In this document: piece by piece, positions 1-9,242 of the stretch
How the letters are laid out: every line of letters starts with the position of its first letter
Numbering within the stretch: position 1 is the stretch's first letter
Assembly: GCF_000236805.1 (NCBI RefSeq)
Contig: NZ_AGFX01000041.1
Coordinates: 1-64,000 of the forward strand
DNA from: Paenibacillus peoriae KCTC 3763
GTDB lineage: Bacteria > Bacillota > Bacilli > Paenibacillales > Paenibacillaceae
DNA: 64,000 nt
Direction of reading: 5' to 3'
Notes under the pieces: model-generated
The model's database searches: none
What the model saw: only the letters and a program-made list of their open reading frames with translations
What the model was told of the DNA's origin: nothing
Translations under genes and position numbers: made by a program

Positions 1-102
1 TCTACTATGATGGGAGCATATCAGCTTGTTGGAGGGCTTTTTTTCGTTGAACGATGGCATGTACGCAAAAAACGGCCAGACCGCCAAGGTAGCGAAATCT
101 GA
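1..102 (+). CDS. possible 3' end of an upstream gene (partial)
   Basis: A reading frame is open from the first base to a TGA at 100-102. The 33 residues have a hydrophobic stretch followed by a basic tail (VERWHVRKKR), like the end of a small membrane protein. I do not recognise the family. The last codons lie inside an inverted repeat at about 68-112 that resembles a terminator, which is unusual for a real gene end, so this may be chance. Confidence 0.3.
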   Translation, partial: STMMGAYQLVGGLFFVERWHVRKKRPDRQGSEI

Positions 103-112
103 CCGTTTTCCA
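68..112. terminator. bidirectional terminator-like hairpin
   Basis: The arms AAAACGGCCAGA and TCTGACCGTTTT flank a loop of about 18 bases, with A-rich and T-rich edges on either side. It sits just past the stop of the minus-strand VOC gene at 117, so it can end that transcript and any plus-strand transcript entering from the left. Confidence 0.6.
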
Positions 113-116
113 TTTT

Positions 117-542
117 TTAAGATTGAGCTTCTGTGAAAATTTGGAATGTGACCCCAAACTTGTCCGTTACATTCCCATAGGCCGGACTGAAGTGGGTTTC
201 TTGCAAGGGCATGCCCACCTGTCCTCCTTGCTGTAGAGCATCAAACATTTTTCTGGCTTGCTCCACACTGTCGGTTGTAATACAGATACTCACCTGGTTC
301 CCGCTGCTAAACGGCGATCCGGGAAAGGTATCGGAAAACATAAGCTCGGTCTCACCGACTTTAAGGGTAGCATGTCCAATACGACCTTTGACCTCTGCGG
401 GAATCGGAAAATCCGGGTTTTCCGGCATTTCGCCAAAGGTTTGAACAAAAAGCTGTTGCGCATCCAATGCCTTTTCATAAAATTCGATCGCTTCTTTTGC
501 ATTTCCATTCATGGTGATGTAGGGAATCAAACGTTTTGACAT
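117..542 (-). CDS. VOC (glyoxalase/PhnB-like) family protein
   Basis: A 141-residue cytoplasmic protein of the vicinal-oxygen-chelate superfamily, PhnB/3-demethylubiquinone methyltransferase-like subgroup. The pattern is typical: an opening beta strand with 'PYITMNGNAKEAIEFY', a central 'GHATLKVGETELMFSD' segment and an ending 'YGNVTDKFGVTFQI'. Length fits a single-domain member that dimerises. The ATG at 542 lies 11 bases after AAAGGAG; a GTG three codons upstream overlaps that site and was not chosen. Members of this group bind metals or small aromatics and several confer antibiotic tolerance, but no substrate can be assigned here. It is monocistronic, ending at the hairpin at 68-112. Confidence 0.85.
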   Translation of the reverse strand: MSKRLIPYITMNGNAKEAIEFYEKALDAQQLFVQTFGEMPENPDFPIPAEVKGRIGHATLKVGETELMFSDTFPGSPFSSGNQVSICITTDSVEQARKMFDALQQGGQVGMPLQETHFSPAYGNVTDKFGVTFQIFTEAQS

Positions 543-687
543 CTTCAACACAGCTCCTTTATTGTCATTTTACCAGGCACTTCACCTGTATTATATGCAA
601 AACTTGTTAAGAAAAACAGATTTGTTTTATGTGACTGCAAAAAATCCCGAAACAGCAGAGGGTTCTGCCAATGCTCTCCTTCCAGTC

Positions 688-2775
688 CTAGTGTGGCTTC
701 TCAATCACGATCAGACAGGTACTGTCTGGCAAAGGAACCGGCTGTCCCTGTTCATCCGCCAACTCAATACGCCCGGACAACGCCTCAGTATAACCCTCCT
801 GCAAATAGTGGCGGTTCACCCGAATAATCGCCTGTGATCCAAGTGTGTTACGAATGCATTCCTCATACTGTGAGGGGGTAAAATAACCAAACTGCTCCTG
901 CACTTCATGTACATAGGCTTCTGCCCCCCAGGTGTAGGTGTACAGAAATTCCATTGCATCGTTGACAGGCATAACAGCGTCAGACTCACTTACACGCTCC
1001 ATTTCAATATGGCGACCTGCAAAATCTTCGGCAAATCGCAGCAGCCATTCCATCCCGTCTGGCTCCAGAAACCGGATACGTCTGCGCTGTTCTGTCGGTT
1101 CGGTCATAATGCCGTCACGAATAATGATGCGCCCGCCGGGTGTCAGCACACGATAGGCGCTCTGCAAAGCCGCCTCGACCGTTTGCGGATTGAACCGGGT
1201 CCCATCTCGCTCGATGTAAGAATACAGCTCGTGGAGAATGGAAGAAAAAATGACCGTGTCCATGCTCCCCGTTTCCACAAATTCCTCCAATCGAAGCGCA
1301 TCCCCTTTGATAACATCCCAACGGTGACCCTCCGATTGTTTTTTCCGTTTTAATGCTTCAATCACATTTACTGAGATATCAAGTCCTAGCGGATATGCAT
1401 CCGGTCTTTCCTGCTCAATCAGATCCAGCAGCACGCCCCCGCCAGGCCCTATATCCAGAATGCGGGTTCCAGTCACGTAATCCAGAATGACCCGTTTGTA
1501 ATCTGCGGTCTGGTTCATATCCGCAAGATACGTCTCCTCGTTGTGAAAACGATCATACGCATCACGCCGTAATCCGAATAGATCGAACAGCAGCAATACT
1601 GCTTTGTCATACAGCGGCGTTTTTTCTGCCTCAATACAAAAGTCAATCAGCTTCTCAGCCGCAGATGAAAATGCAAAATTAAAAAATACAGTGCTCGGCA
1701 GCTCCTCCTTATGCTCCACGATCACACTCAAATGAGGGTTATGTTTGCGCTTTCCTTTTAAAAGATCTTGCCAGGACAGCGCACTCAAATATTTCTCAAT
1801 CATTCGTTTTTTGTATACGTTAATTTTCTTGACACCACGATAATCATAATACATCGTGTTCATGAGAGATTCAAAGCTAATATGACGTACCGTAGCTGGC
1901 TGCTCATGTCCTGTACCCTCTCTCAGTACGACTAAAAATACCTTTACCAGTTCTTCGAGCGAAAAATCCTGTAAAGCGGACTCTACATACCAAAGCGTAC
2001 GATTTTCCAGCGGAGCAAGTGCCCTTTCTACATTCAACTCACGCTCCAACTCCGCGTAAGCCTGTTCGAACGGCTCGCCTTCATGAATAGAAACGGATCG
2101 CAATCGCTTGAGACGTTCTTTTACGCCCCACACCACAGGCACGTTATCCCATGCGATCCAGCCGATCAGCTGCTCTACCTCACCACGAACCTGCTCCCAT
2201 AGATCAGGGTCCACCCCGGCGATAATACATTCGTTCAGAGCACGTAAAACAAGCTCCAGCTCCTCAGCGCTTAGCCAGCCCTTGCGAGTAATTTCCAGCA
2301 ACGGCCGATTTTCTGAAAAAGGAATTTCGCCCCGTATATACTGCCCGATTAGTCCATGCGTCTCAATCAAAATCCGGGTCATGCTGTTGCGCGGGTAAGC
2401 TGGGAACTCTGCTTGAGCCTGTCTGACATATAGCTGGGAAGAGCCAATATTATGCACAAATAAATTAATCCCCTCCTGCTGCCAGCGCAGCCGTTCACGG
2501 CCTGTGCCCCCTTTAGCCGCCTCAGACCATACCAGCACATCCTCCAGCAGCTCCTTAATCCAGAAAGACAATGGGAGTCCGTCCAATATGAGCAACGTAC
2601 GCTCCACATAATCCAGTACAGGATTGGAATCCTTTAGCTCTCCTATGGAACGGATGCGTTCCAGATTGACAATACGCTCTTCAGCGGAAACGAGGATCTT
2701 CAGCCAAGTCGGCGCATCCCAGGCCAGATCATTTTCTTTCCGATAGTTAGCTATAGCTTTTAATGATTGCAGCAT
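688..2775 (-). CDS. large protein with C-terminal class I SAM-dependent methyltransferase domain
   Basis: A 695-residue cytoplasmic protein. The last third holds a Rossmann-fold methyltransferase domain: SAM-binding motif I 'ILDIGPGGGVLLDLI' near residue 440, an acidic motif II 'LGLDIS', then 'KGDALRLEE' and a post-motif 'VLTPGGRIIIRDG'. The first 400 or so residues are helical-looking, with no domain I recognise. The ATG at 2775 follows GAGGTGAG at a spacing of four to five bases; a GTG 12 codons upstream has no ribosome site. The acceptor could be a small molecule, RNA or protein. It stands alone between the VOC gene and the arabinan operon terminator. The methyltransferase call is secure; the role is unknown. 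Confidence 0.85.
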   Translation of the reverse strand: MLQSLKAIANYRKENDLAWDAPTWLKILVSAEERIVNLERIRSIGELKDSNPVLDYVERTLLILDGLPLSFWIKELLEDVLVWSEAAKGGTGRERLRWQQEGINLFVHNIGSSQLYVRQAQAEFPAYPRNSMTRILIETHGLIGQYIRGEIPFSENRPLLEITRKGWLSAEELELVLRALNECIIAGVDPDLWEQVRGEVEQLIGWIAWDNVPVVWGVKERLKRLRSVSIHEGEPFEQAYAELERELNVERALAPLENRTLWYVESALQDFSLEELVKVFLVVLREGTGHEQPATVRHISFESLMNTMYYDYRGVKKINVYKKRMIEKYLSALSWQDLLKGKRKHNPHLSVIVEHKEELPSTVFFNFAFSSAAEKLIDFCIEAEKTPLYDKAVLLLFDLFGLRRDAYDRFHNEETYLADMNQTADYKRVILDYVTGTRILDIGPGGGVLLDLIEQERPDAYPLGLDISVNVIEALKRKKQSEGHRWDVIKGDALRLEEFVETGSMDTVIFSSILHELYSYIERDGTRFNPQTVEAALQSAYRVLTPGGRIIIRDGIMTEPTEQRRRIRFLEPDGMEWLLRFAEDFAGRHIEMERVSESDAVMPVNDAMEFLYTYTWGAEAYVHEVQEQFGYFTPSQYEECIRNTLGSQAIIRVNRHYLQEGYTEALSGRIELADEQGQPVPLPDSTCLIVIEKPH

Positions 2776-2941
2776 TTTTCTCACCTCGTGTGATTCGGAT
2801 TCGGTATGCACAGGAGACTTTGGAAAAAACGTTGGGATATTGTCTTGTTTAAGCTACACTTTACCATACATTTGCAGCTCCCATCCCGTGGAAAATATTA
2901 AACATTTTTATCAATCCAGCTTTTTTCATACTTTTCCCAAA

Positions 2942-2983
2942 ATAAAAAAAGACATCCTCCAGCTTTAAGCTCAGAGCATGTCC
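2942..2983 (-). terminator. terminator of the arabinan operon
   Basis: Read on the minus strand, an imperfect stem (GGACAT ... ATGTC, with an inner AGCTTAAAGCT) is followed by a run of seven T. It lies about 100 bases past the stop of the last arabinan-operon gene. Confidence 0.6.
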
Positions 2984-3081
2984 TAGTATCCTTGTTATGC
3001 GCAGTAAAATTATACTTCTACTATTTTCAGGAAATTTCGTTATTTTTGTCAACACATGGTCATTCACAGCATTCCAACCGC

Positions 3082-4053
3082 TTATTTATTTACGGTAGCT
3101 CCATCCGGCACTGGAAAACCAAAATCAGGGGTTCCATCTTCATTCCAGTTCAACGGCTGCACGCGTGTATGGCGATTGGGATCATACAGCGGGTCACCTG
3201 TAATTTCCTTGTAGTTACGGGCGTGATATACGAGAACATCGCTACCGTCAGGTGCAACTGTAAAGCTGTTGTGACCTGGCCCAAATTGACCTGTTTCCTC
3301 ATTTGTGCAGAATACTGGCACAGGAGACTTCGCCCACGATTTGGGATCGAGCAAATCCGCATTCTCATCTACCGACAACAGACCCATACAATAATTGTGG
3401 TCAGTCGCGCTGGCTGAATAACTGATAAAAATCCGTCCGTTCCGTTTCAGAACCGCCGCTCCCTCATTCACCTTAAAACCGATGACCTCCCAATCATATT
3501 CAGGGGTAGAGATCATCACTTGCTCACCGCGCAGCGTCCACGGATTACTCATTTCAGAGATGTACAGATTGGAATTACCGACAATGCCCGGGTCCTTCTG
3601 GGCCCACACATAATACAGAACTCCATTATGCTGGAAGGTTGTTGCATCAAGAGCGAATGATTCCCAGCGGGTTTTGATCTGTCCCTTCTCCACCCACTCT
3701 CCTTCCAGCGGGTTGGCAGCATCATTTTCCAGCACAAACATCCGGTGGTCGAACAGGCCTTCCTTCGTTTCTGTTGTACGAGCTGCTGCAAAATAAATGT
3801 ACCATTTATCATGAATAAAATGAATTTCCGGTGCCCAAATGTTCGCGCTTAATGGACCCGTTTCATATTTGTGCCACACTGCGACAGGCTCTGCTGTGCT
3901 CAAGCCTTGAATGGTTCGTGCCCGCCGCACCTCAATACGGTCATACTCCGGCACAGAGCCGGTAAAATAATAGTATCCATCACTGTGCTTGTAAATCCAG
4001 GGGTCTGCCCGTTGTTCAATAACCGGATTAATAAAAGATACAGGTTGATTCAT
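3082..4053 (-). CDS. intracellular GH43 glycosidase, probable exo-alpha-1,5-L-arabinofuranosidase
   Basis: A 323-residue five-bladed beta-propeller enzyme of glycoside hydrolase family 43. The three acidic residues can be placed: the general base in 'ADPWIY', the pKa-modulating Asp near 'ALDATTF', and the acid Glu near 'VNEGAAVL'. 'NIWAPEIHF' is a family signature. There is no signal peptide, so it acts in the cytoplasm, probably on imported arabino-oligosaccharides. The ATG at 4053 follows GAGGAG; an upstream in-frame start lacks one. It is the last gene of the operon, 40 bases after the secreted arabinanase gene. Exo-arabinanase specificity is inferred from context and general similarity; beta-xylosidase activity cannot be excluded. 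Confidence 0.85.
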   Translation of the reverse strand: MNQPVSFINPVIEQRADPWIYKHSDGYYYFTGSVPEYDRIEVRRARTIQGLSTAEPVAVWHKYETGPLSANIWAPEIHFIHDKWYIYFAAARTTETKEGLFDHRMFVLENDAANPLEGEWVEKGQIKTRWESFALDATTFQHNGVLYYVWAQKDPGIVGNSNLYISEMSNPWTLRGEQVMISTPEYDWEVIGFKVNEGAAVLKRNGRIFISYSASATDHNYCMGLLSVDENADLLDPKSWAKSPVPVFCTNEETGQFGPGHNSFTVAPDGSDVLVYHARNYKEITGDPLYDPNRHTRVQPLNWNEDGTPDFGFPVPDGATVNK

Positions 4054-4093
4054 GGTTTTTCTCTCCTCTATGTGTAATATGTAGTTCATAATT

Positions 4094-5509
4094 TTAATTG
4101 CTGATACGCTTGCCCCAAATGGAAATTCCCTTATTGTTCATGCCTGTAAAAACGAGCGTATGGCGACCCAACTCCCAATCCCATGAAGGAAGCAATAACA
4201 GTTGCTCCTGGGTTCCTTCGGATGCATCGCTCCAATTCAGTGTTAAAGTACGCTTGCCGTCAAAGGTCCACTGGCCTTCAAGAGTTCCGCTGGTTGCCCG
4301 TCCTCCGTCTTCCAGACGAAGCGGTTCAGCTTCCACCTGACCATCGACTTCCTGCTTCATTACGACGCGTTCCCAACTGCCGGATAATAATCTTTGAGGT
4401 ATATCCTGTTCCTTCTCGCCTGCATACCGTTCCGGTGATACGACAGGCCAGCCATCAGCCGTCCACAATATTTTGCGTACATGCAGGTACGGCCAACTCT
4501 TGTCCGTTTCTCCCCGCGCATGATGAACAATATAATAATCTTCTCCGTCCTTCAGCACGGAATTATGTCCTGGCGCAACCCAGCCTTCTCCTTCACTGAA
4601 TCGATAACCGCCCAGTACCTTATTGCCAATCTCGTATTGAGGCAAATAGCCGGTGTCAGCCATATCATGTCCGTTCACATCCACGTACGGCCCTGTGATA
4701 GAGTCCGAGCGGGCAACGCGCACATTATAGTCCTCAAACAAAGAATCATACGAGACGAACAAGTAATATTTACGGAAGGTTGGATTGTACACAATGTAAG
4801 GTCCTTCCACAGCCCCGTCCTCGGTTGCCCGGTCTCTGGCAGCGATATTTTTCCCATAACCGGACTCTTTGAGCTTCCCCGTTTGGGGATCAAGCCGTGT
4901 AATGTAAATACCGCCAAAAAAAGAACCGTACACCATCCACGGATTCCCCTCCGCATCCAGCACCGGATTAGCATCAATCGCATTCAGCTTGTCATGCTCA
5001 TCCGTTTTAACGACCAGTCCCTCGTCCTTCCAGGGGCCTTCCGGCGATTTGGATGTCTGTAACCCGATGGCTGACCGCCTACTGCCAAAGGTAGAGGCCG
5101 AGTAATACATCCGATAGGTATCCCCCATCTTGATAACATCTGGTGCCCACAGATTCGTTGCGGATGACCATCCCCCCGCTTCCTTGGGTATACCAGGCAA
5201 TGCATACTGAACCCAGTTCCAGTGAATCAGGTCGGTCGATTTGCGCACCATAACACCCGGTCTCAGCTCTCCACCTGTCTTTACATCCGTCGAGTAGACA
5301 TAATAGCCCTGATCTGTTTTGATAATCGCCGGGTCATGTGCATTGTTAATGGTCCAGCGGTGTTCATCGTTTATCACACTTTGATCATACAAGTGATCAG
5401 GAGGCGGGGCCTGCGGATACGCAGGGTCCGGGGTGTTATCCCCACAGCCGGATAGGCCCAGCATAAGCAGCATAACCATAACTGTTCTTCTCCTCCTTCC
5501 ATTATTCAT
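4094..5509 (-). CDS. secreted lipoprotein GH43 endo-alpha-1,5-L-arabinanase
   Basis: A 471-residue extracellular enzyme that cuts the alpha-1,5-arabinan backbone. It begins with a basic n-region (RRRR), a hydrophobic core and a lipobox LSGC, so it is anchored to the outer face of the membrane. The GH43 catalytic positions are visible in 'HDPAIIKTDQG' (base), 'IDANPVLDAEGNPWMVYGS' (Asp) and 'AVEGPYIVYNP' (acid). After the propeller, from about residue 375, comes a small beta-barrel-like domain, as in Bacillus subtilis Abn2. Length fits that two-domain type. The start is uncertain: an in-frame GTG at 5539 abuts the upstream stop codon, but the ATG at 5509 gives a normal 22-residue lipoprotein signal. 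Confidence 0.88.
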   Translation of the reverse strand: MNNGRRRRTVMVMLLMLGLSGCGDNTPDPAYPQAPPPDHLYDQSVINDEHRWTINNAHDPAIIKTDQGYYVYSTDVKTGGELRPGVMVRKSTDLIHWNWVQYALPGIPKEAGGWSSATNLWAPDVIKMGDTYRMYYSASTFGSRRSAIGLQTSKSPEGPWKDEGLVVKTDEHDKLNAIDANPVLDAEGNPWMVYGSFFGGIYITRLDPQTGKLKESGYGKNIAARDRATEDGAVEGPYIVYNPTFRKYYLFVSYDSLFEDYNVRVARSDSITGPYVDVNGHDMADTGYLPQYEIGNKVLGGYRFSEGEGWVAPGHNSVLKDGEDYYIVHHARGETDKSWPYLHVRKILWTADGWPVVSPERYAGEKEQDIPQRLLSGSWERVVMKQEVDGQVEAEPLRLEDGGRATSGTLEGQWTFDGKRTLTLNWSDASEGTQEQLLLLPSWDWELGRHTLVFTGMNNKGISIWGKRISN

Positions 5510-5539
5510 ACATATGGTGATCGTCTGCCATGTGCCCAC

Positions 5540-6382
5540 TTATCCTTTGACACCGGAAATAGCAACCGATTCAATAATTTGTTTTTGGAAGATCAGAAAT
5601 ATAATTAATACAGGCAACAACGCAATAATGGAAGCTGCCATAATGAGCGGATAGTCCGTCTGAATGGCATAAGTCGCATTAAAATTCGCAATAACCAGCT
5701 GCAATGTCTGCGTTTCTGGTGAGTTCAAGTAAATAATCGGCGCCAAATAATCGTTCCAAATTCCCATGAACCATAAAATAAGCTGGGCCGCAACTGCCGG
5801 CTTAATGAGCGGGAACGTAATGGACGAATACAGTCGAAAATAAGAACTGCCGTCAATTTTAGCCGCTTCAATAATGGCATCCGGTACACTGAGCAAATAC
5901 TGCCGCAGGAAAAAGATCATAACCACATTTCCGAACAAGCCGGGAACTATCAGAGGCAACAGCGTATCTACCCAACCTAGCTTGGAAAACATCATAAACT
6001 GCGGAATCATAACCGTTGGATATGGAATCATCATGGATGCGATGAGTACCAGAAACAGTTTATTTTTATGAGGAAATCTCAGCTTGGCAAATGCAAAGGC
6101 AGCCACACTGGATGTAAAGGTCCCCACAACGGTAACACTTACAGCCACAATCACGCTGTTCTTGATCCCGCTTAACAAAGGTCCTGCTTCCCAAATTTCC
6201 TTATACTTGCCAAACTGGAACACCTCTGGTATCCATACCGGCGGAAGAGCAAAGACATCCTGCTTTTCCTTCACCGAAGTGGACAGCATCCACAGCAGCG
6301 GTGCGATCATCGCAATCGCTCCAATGGCCAGTGCAATAAAGATAATGGTGTTGGTAACTTTCGTTCTTTGACTATGGGACAT
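5540..6382 (-). CDS. carbohydrate ABC transporter permease, MalG/AraQ type
   Basis: A 280-residue inner-membrane protein with about six transmembrane segments. It carries the EAA loop 'EAAKIDGSSYFRLYSSI' that contacts the ATPase. It forms the import channel with the permease encoded upstream. The ATG at 6382 lies 11 bases after AAAGGAG. No ATP-binding subunit is encoded in the operon, which is normal for CUT1 sugar importers that share an MsmX-type ATPase encoded elsewhere. With arabinanases on both sides of the membrane, arabino-oligosaccharides are the likely substrate (AraNPQ-like system). Confidence 0.92.
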   Translation of the reverse strand: MSHSQRTKVTNTIIFIALAIGAIAMIAPLLWMLSTSVKEKQDVFALPPVWIPEVFQFGKYKEIWEAGPLLSGIKNSVIVAVSVTVVGTFTSSVAAFAFAKLRFPHKNKLFLVLIASMMIPYPTVMIPQFMMFSKLGWVDTLLPLIVPGLFGNVVMIFFLRQYLLSVPDAIIEAAKIDGSSYFRLYSSITFPLIKPAVAAQLILWFMGIWNDYLAPIIYLNSPETQTLQLVIANFNATYAIQTDYPLIMAASIIALLPVLIIFLIFQKQIIESVAISGVKG

Positions 6383-6409
6383 AATCAGACTCACTCCTTT
6401 CCGCGAAAA

Positions 6410-7300
6410 TCAATCCCCATCAAAGGACGATTTTTCATTCATTTTGAATTGAATCAAAGTTACGATAAAAATGAAGATGCCAAGAATCATAGCCATCGCG
6501 GAGGCATATCCCATTTGCAGGTTTTTAAATGCCTTATCCCAAATATAGAAGACGATTGAGGCAGATGAATATTCCGGACCACCTGTAGGTGTCATAATGT
6601 TCATTTCAGTAAAGATTTGCGAGCCACCAATAATATTGGTTACGACCAGGAAAAAGGTTACCGGCTTTACCATGGGCCATGTAATGTTGCGGAACATTTG
6701 GAAACCGCTAGCTCCATCTAGTTCTGCTGCTTCATAATAAGAACGAGATACACTTTGCAGAGCGGCCAAATACAGTAGCATCGTGTAGCCAAGACCTTTC
6801 CAGACTGTCATCAGGATCAAGGCTGGCTTAACCGTATCCTTATCCATCAGCCAGTTGGGACCTTTAATGCCGAACAACTCCAGGAATTGGTTCACTAGAC
6901 CGTAGTCTCCGTTGTATGCCCAGTTCCACATGATGGAAACCGCAGCCAGCGAAGAAATAACCGGAATATAGTAGATCACACGAAATGTCGTCGTGCCTGG
7001 AATTTTGCGATTCAATCCCAGTGCCAGCAGTAAAGCTAATACAAGACCAATTGGAATACCCAGCATTAAGAAAAGAGTATTGTACATCGATTTGTAAAAG
7101 AGCTCATCCGTAAATAAATCTCTAAAATTGTCGAAGCCAATAAAATTCATTTGTCCTAATCCGTCCCAGTCTGTAAAAGAGCCGTATAACGAATAGACAA
7201 ACGGGAACAACGTAAAGATTAGCAAACCGAGAATAGGAGGAAGGATAAATAAATATCCGTATATCTTCTCTTTGCGATAGAGATTAGATTTGGTTATCAC
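6410..7300 (-). CDS. carbohydrate ABC transporter permease, MalF/AraP type
   Basis: A 296-residue inner-membrane permease. A cytoplasmic N-terminus (KSNLYRKEKIYGY) precedes about six membrane spans, and the EAA loop 'YYEAAELDGASGFQMF' is present. A GTG start at 7300 sits five bases after AGGTGA; another GTG three codons upstream overlaps that site. It pairs with the MalG-type permease 27 bases downstream and receives sugar from the binding protein encoded upstream. Arabino-oligosaccharide specificity is inferred from the operon. Confidence 0.92.
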   Translation of the reverse strand: MITKSNLYRKEKIYGYLFILPPILGLLIFTLFPFVYSLYGSFTDWDGLGQMNFIGFDNFRDLFTDELFYKSMYNTLFLMLGIPIGLVLALLLALGLNRKIPGTTTFRVIYYIPVISSLAAVSIMWNWAYNGDYGLVNQFLELFGIKGPNWLMDKDTVKPALILMTVWKGLGYTMLLYLAALQSVSRSYYEAAELDGASGFQMFRNITWPMVKPVTFFLVVTNIIGGSQIFTEMNIMTPTGGPEYSSASIVFYIWDKAFKNLQMGYASAMAMILGIFIFIVTLIQFKMNEKSSFDGD

Positions 7301-7391
7301 AGGACTCACCTCTGTTTCTAATTTGGATAGAGGATGATGCCAGCAGCATGATATCAGCCGCTAACATCATCCTCTATCCGTTATTTACGTA

Positions 7392-8735
7392 TTACTTCTG
7401 TGATTTTTTCTCTTGCTCCACCGCTTTATCCAGCAGTTTCTGCATCTTAGGCTGTTCCTGCTTCACATAATCGGCTGCCGTAACTTTACCGTCCAGCACT
7501 GGCTGAATATCCGTGAAGAAAATATCATACCATTCCGCGTTATACGTATAGTTGCCAGGCAATGCGCGACCATAGTCATTTACGATATCAATAAATTCCT
7601 GCTTGTTGCTAGGCTTGGTTTTTGAATCCTTCACCCACTCATCCGCCATATCCAGCAGATTCGGAATTTGTACCTTCGCGTCAACGAGCTGCTTCATACC
7701 TTCTTTGGAAGTGGTCAAATAGTTCACCAGTTCTACGGCTTCATCCGGGTATTTTGTTTTAGAAGAAACACCGATACCCAAAGAGCCAATCCATGTTGCC
7801 GGTTTGCCAGTCGATCCAACCGGGTATGGCATTAAATCATATTCAAAAGACAGCTTTTCAAACGTACTCATATCCCAAGGACCTACAGGGAAGAATGCCA
7901 TTTCACCCTTCATCCAGCGTTGGTATGTGTCCAGCGTTTGTGATTGTTCAATACCAGGCGTAATTTTATATTTGTTTTGCATATCAGCAAAGAACTGAAG
8001 CGCTTCCGCAAATTTCGGATCATCAATGGCTACTTTTGTTTTGCTCGCGTCTAGCCAATCCGCACCATTGCTCCATACAAAGGCTTGCAGTGCCCACTGA
8101 ACGTTGAAGCCTGTACCATACTGATCCGGTTTGCCATCACCATTTGTATCTTTGGTTAACTGCTGGCTGACCTTGATGAACTCATCCCATGTATACGGTT
8201 TGTCTTTATCAGGTGCAGGAATGCCCGCTTTTTCGAACATGGTTTTGTTGTAGCCAAGTGCGAATGGACCCAGGTCTTTCGGCATACCATAAATATTTCC
8301 TTGACCAGCCATTTTACCGTCATATCGATACAAATCCACACCATATTTCCAAATGTTATCCAGATTTATATCCTTGCTCTTCTCAATGTAAGGTGTCAGA
8401 TCCTTCAGCACGCCGCTATTAACATACGCTTTCAAATCTCCAGGGGCAAAATAAAAGATATCTGGAAGATTGTTTCCTGTAATCGCAGCTCTAAGCTTTG
8501 TAGCATATTGGTCTGCTGCCGTCACGACCATTTTAACCTTCACGCCAGGATGTTCCTCTTCAAATTTCTTGATAACATCCTTATAAGCCTTCTGCTCATC
8601 CGTACCTCCACGGAACATGAACGTCAATTCCTTGGTTCCATCGCTACTGGAGCTTCCTCCACCACAACCAGCTAATGCAGCAACCATCAATAGCAGAACA
8701 ACCATTGTTATCGCAAAACCTTTTTTCTTTATCAT
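7392..8735 (-). CDS. sugar ABC transporter substrate-binding lipoprotein (family 1)
   Basis: A 447-residue extracellular solute-binding protein. The signal [18 protein letters not shown] leads to the lipobox ALAGC and a Gly/Ser linker, so it is tethered to the outer membrane face. The mature part has the MalE/UgpB-type fold ('[12 protein letters not shown]', '[14 protein letters not shown]', 'VGPWDMSTF'). It should capture arabino-oligosaccharides released by the arabinanase two genes on. The ATG at 8735 follows AGGAGG by seven bases. It is the first gene of the operon, so a strong ribosome site and high expression are expected. A cre-like catabolite site lies about 170 bases upstream. Confidence 0.92.
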   Translation of the reverse strand: MIKKKGFAITMVVLLLMVAALAGCGGGSSSSDGTKELTFMFRGGTDEQKAYKDVIKKFEEEHPGVKVKMVVTAADQYATKLRAAITGNNLPDIFYFAPGDLKAYVNSGVLKDLTPYIEKSKDINLDNIWKYGVDLYRYDGKMAGQGNIYGMPKDLGPFALGYNKTMFEKAGIPAPDKDKPYTWDEFIKVSQQLTKDTNGDGKPDQYGTGFNVQWALQAFVWSNGADWLDASKTKVAIDDPKFAEALQFFADMQNKYKITPGIEQSQTLDTYQRWMKGEMAFFPVGPWDMSTFEKLSFEYDLMPYPVGSTGKPATWIGSLGIGVSSKTKYPDEAVELVNYLTTSKEGMKQLVDAKVQIPNLLDMADEWVKDSKTKPSNKQEFIDIVNDYGRALPGNYTYNAEWYDIFFTDIQPVLDGKVTAADYVKQEQPKMQKLLDKAVEQEKKSQK

Positions 8736-8901
8736 CGCGACCCCTCCTAAAATTAAATGAAACCGCATACATTTGGCGTTAAAATAATCTTACACGACTA
8801 GGCTTTAATTTTACTTGTGCGGTACACAAACTGTTGTTCATTGCCGCTGTGAGTATCATCCCTCTCATGCACCTTATGATTAACATTTTACTTTATCAAT
8901 A

Positions 8902-8916
8902 ATGAATTCGTTTACA
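8902..8916 (+). promoter_or_regulatory. cre-like site upstream of the arabinan operon
   Basis: ATGAATTCGTTTACA differs at one position from the CcpA consensus WTGNAANCGNWNNCW. It lies in the control region of the sugar operon, where glucose repression is expected. A second near-match (TATAAACGCTTACAT, 9195-9209, opposite orientation) lies just before the ArsR-type gene. Confidence 0.45.
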
Positions 8917-9019
8917 AACAAAATATAGCACGCCCCTCTACAGTTCGTCAATGCATTTACAAATCTTTTTAAATAAATATAAAACATTAATTTGAATCTC
9001 ATAAAAAATACAATTAAGA

Positions 9020-9103
9020 CGTATTTAAGTTTATATATACTAATAAAATCAATTAAATAACTTAAATACGATTCATTTTCGAAAATGGGTTTATTTTCGA
9101 ACC
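9020..9103. promoter_or_regulatory. operator-like inverted repeats between arabinan operon and ArsR-type gene
   Basis: A perfect 12-base inverted repeat (CGTATTTAAGTT at 9020-9031, AACTTAAATACG at 9059-9070) is followed by two copies of ATTTTCGAA, the first within the palindrome CATTTTCGAAAATG (9074-9087). These AT-rich symmetric elements sit in the 507-base gap between divergent genes and are the likely binding sites of the adjacent regulator. The assignment is inferred from position. Confidence 0.5.
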
Positions 9104-9242
9104 TGTTTCGCTTCCCTATTTTTTAGTAAAAATAATTTATGGAAAAGCAGTTTACTTCTTTCTGATTTTATTTTAACATAATTCAAAGTAAAAATATAAA
9201 CGCTTACATTACATATTTTATAGGTAAGGAAGGTCTATAGAT

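Noticed and set aside
4481-5062. Plus-strand 193-codon frame within the arabinanase gene
   Set aside because: It is antisense to conserved GH43 catalytic segments and lacks a ribosome site.
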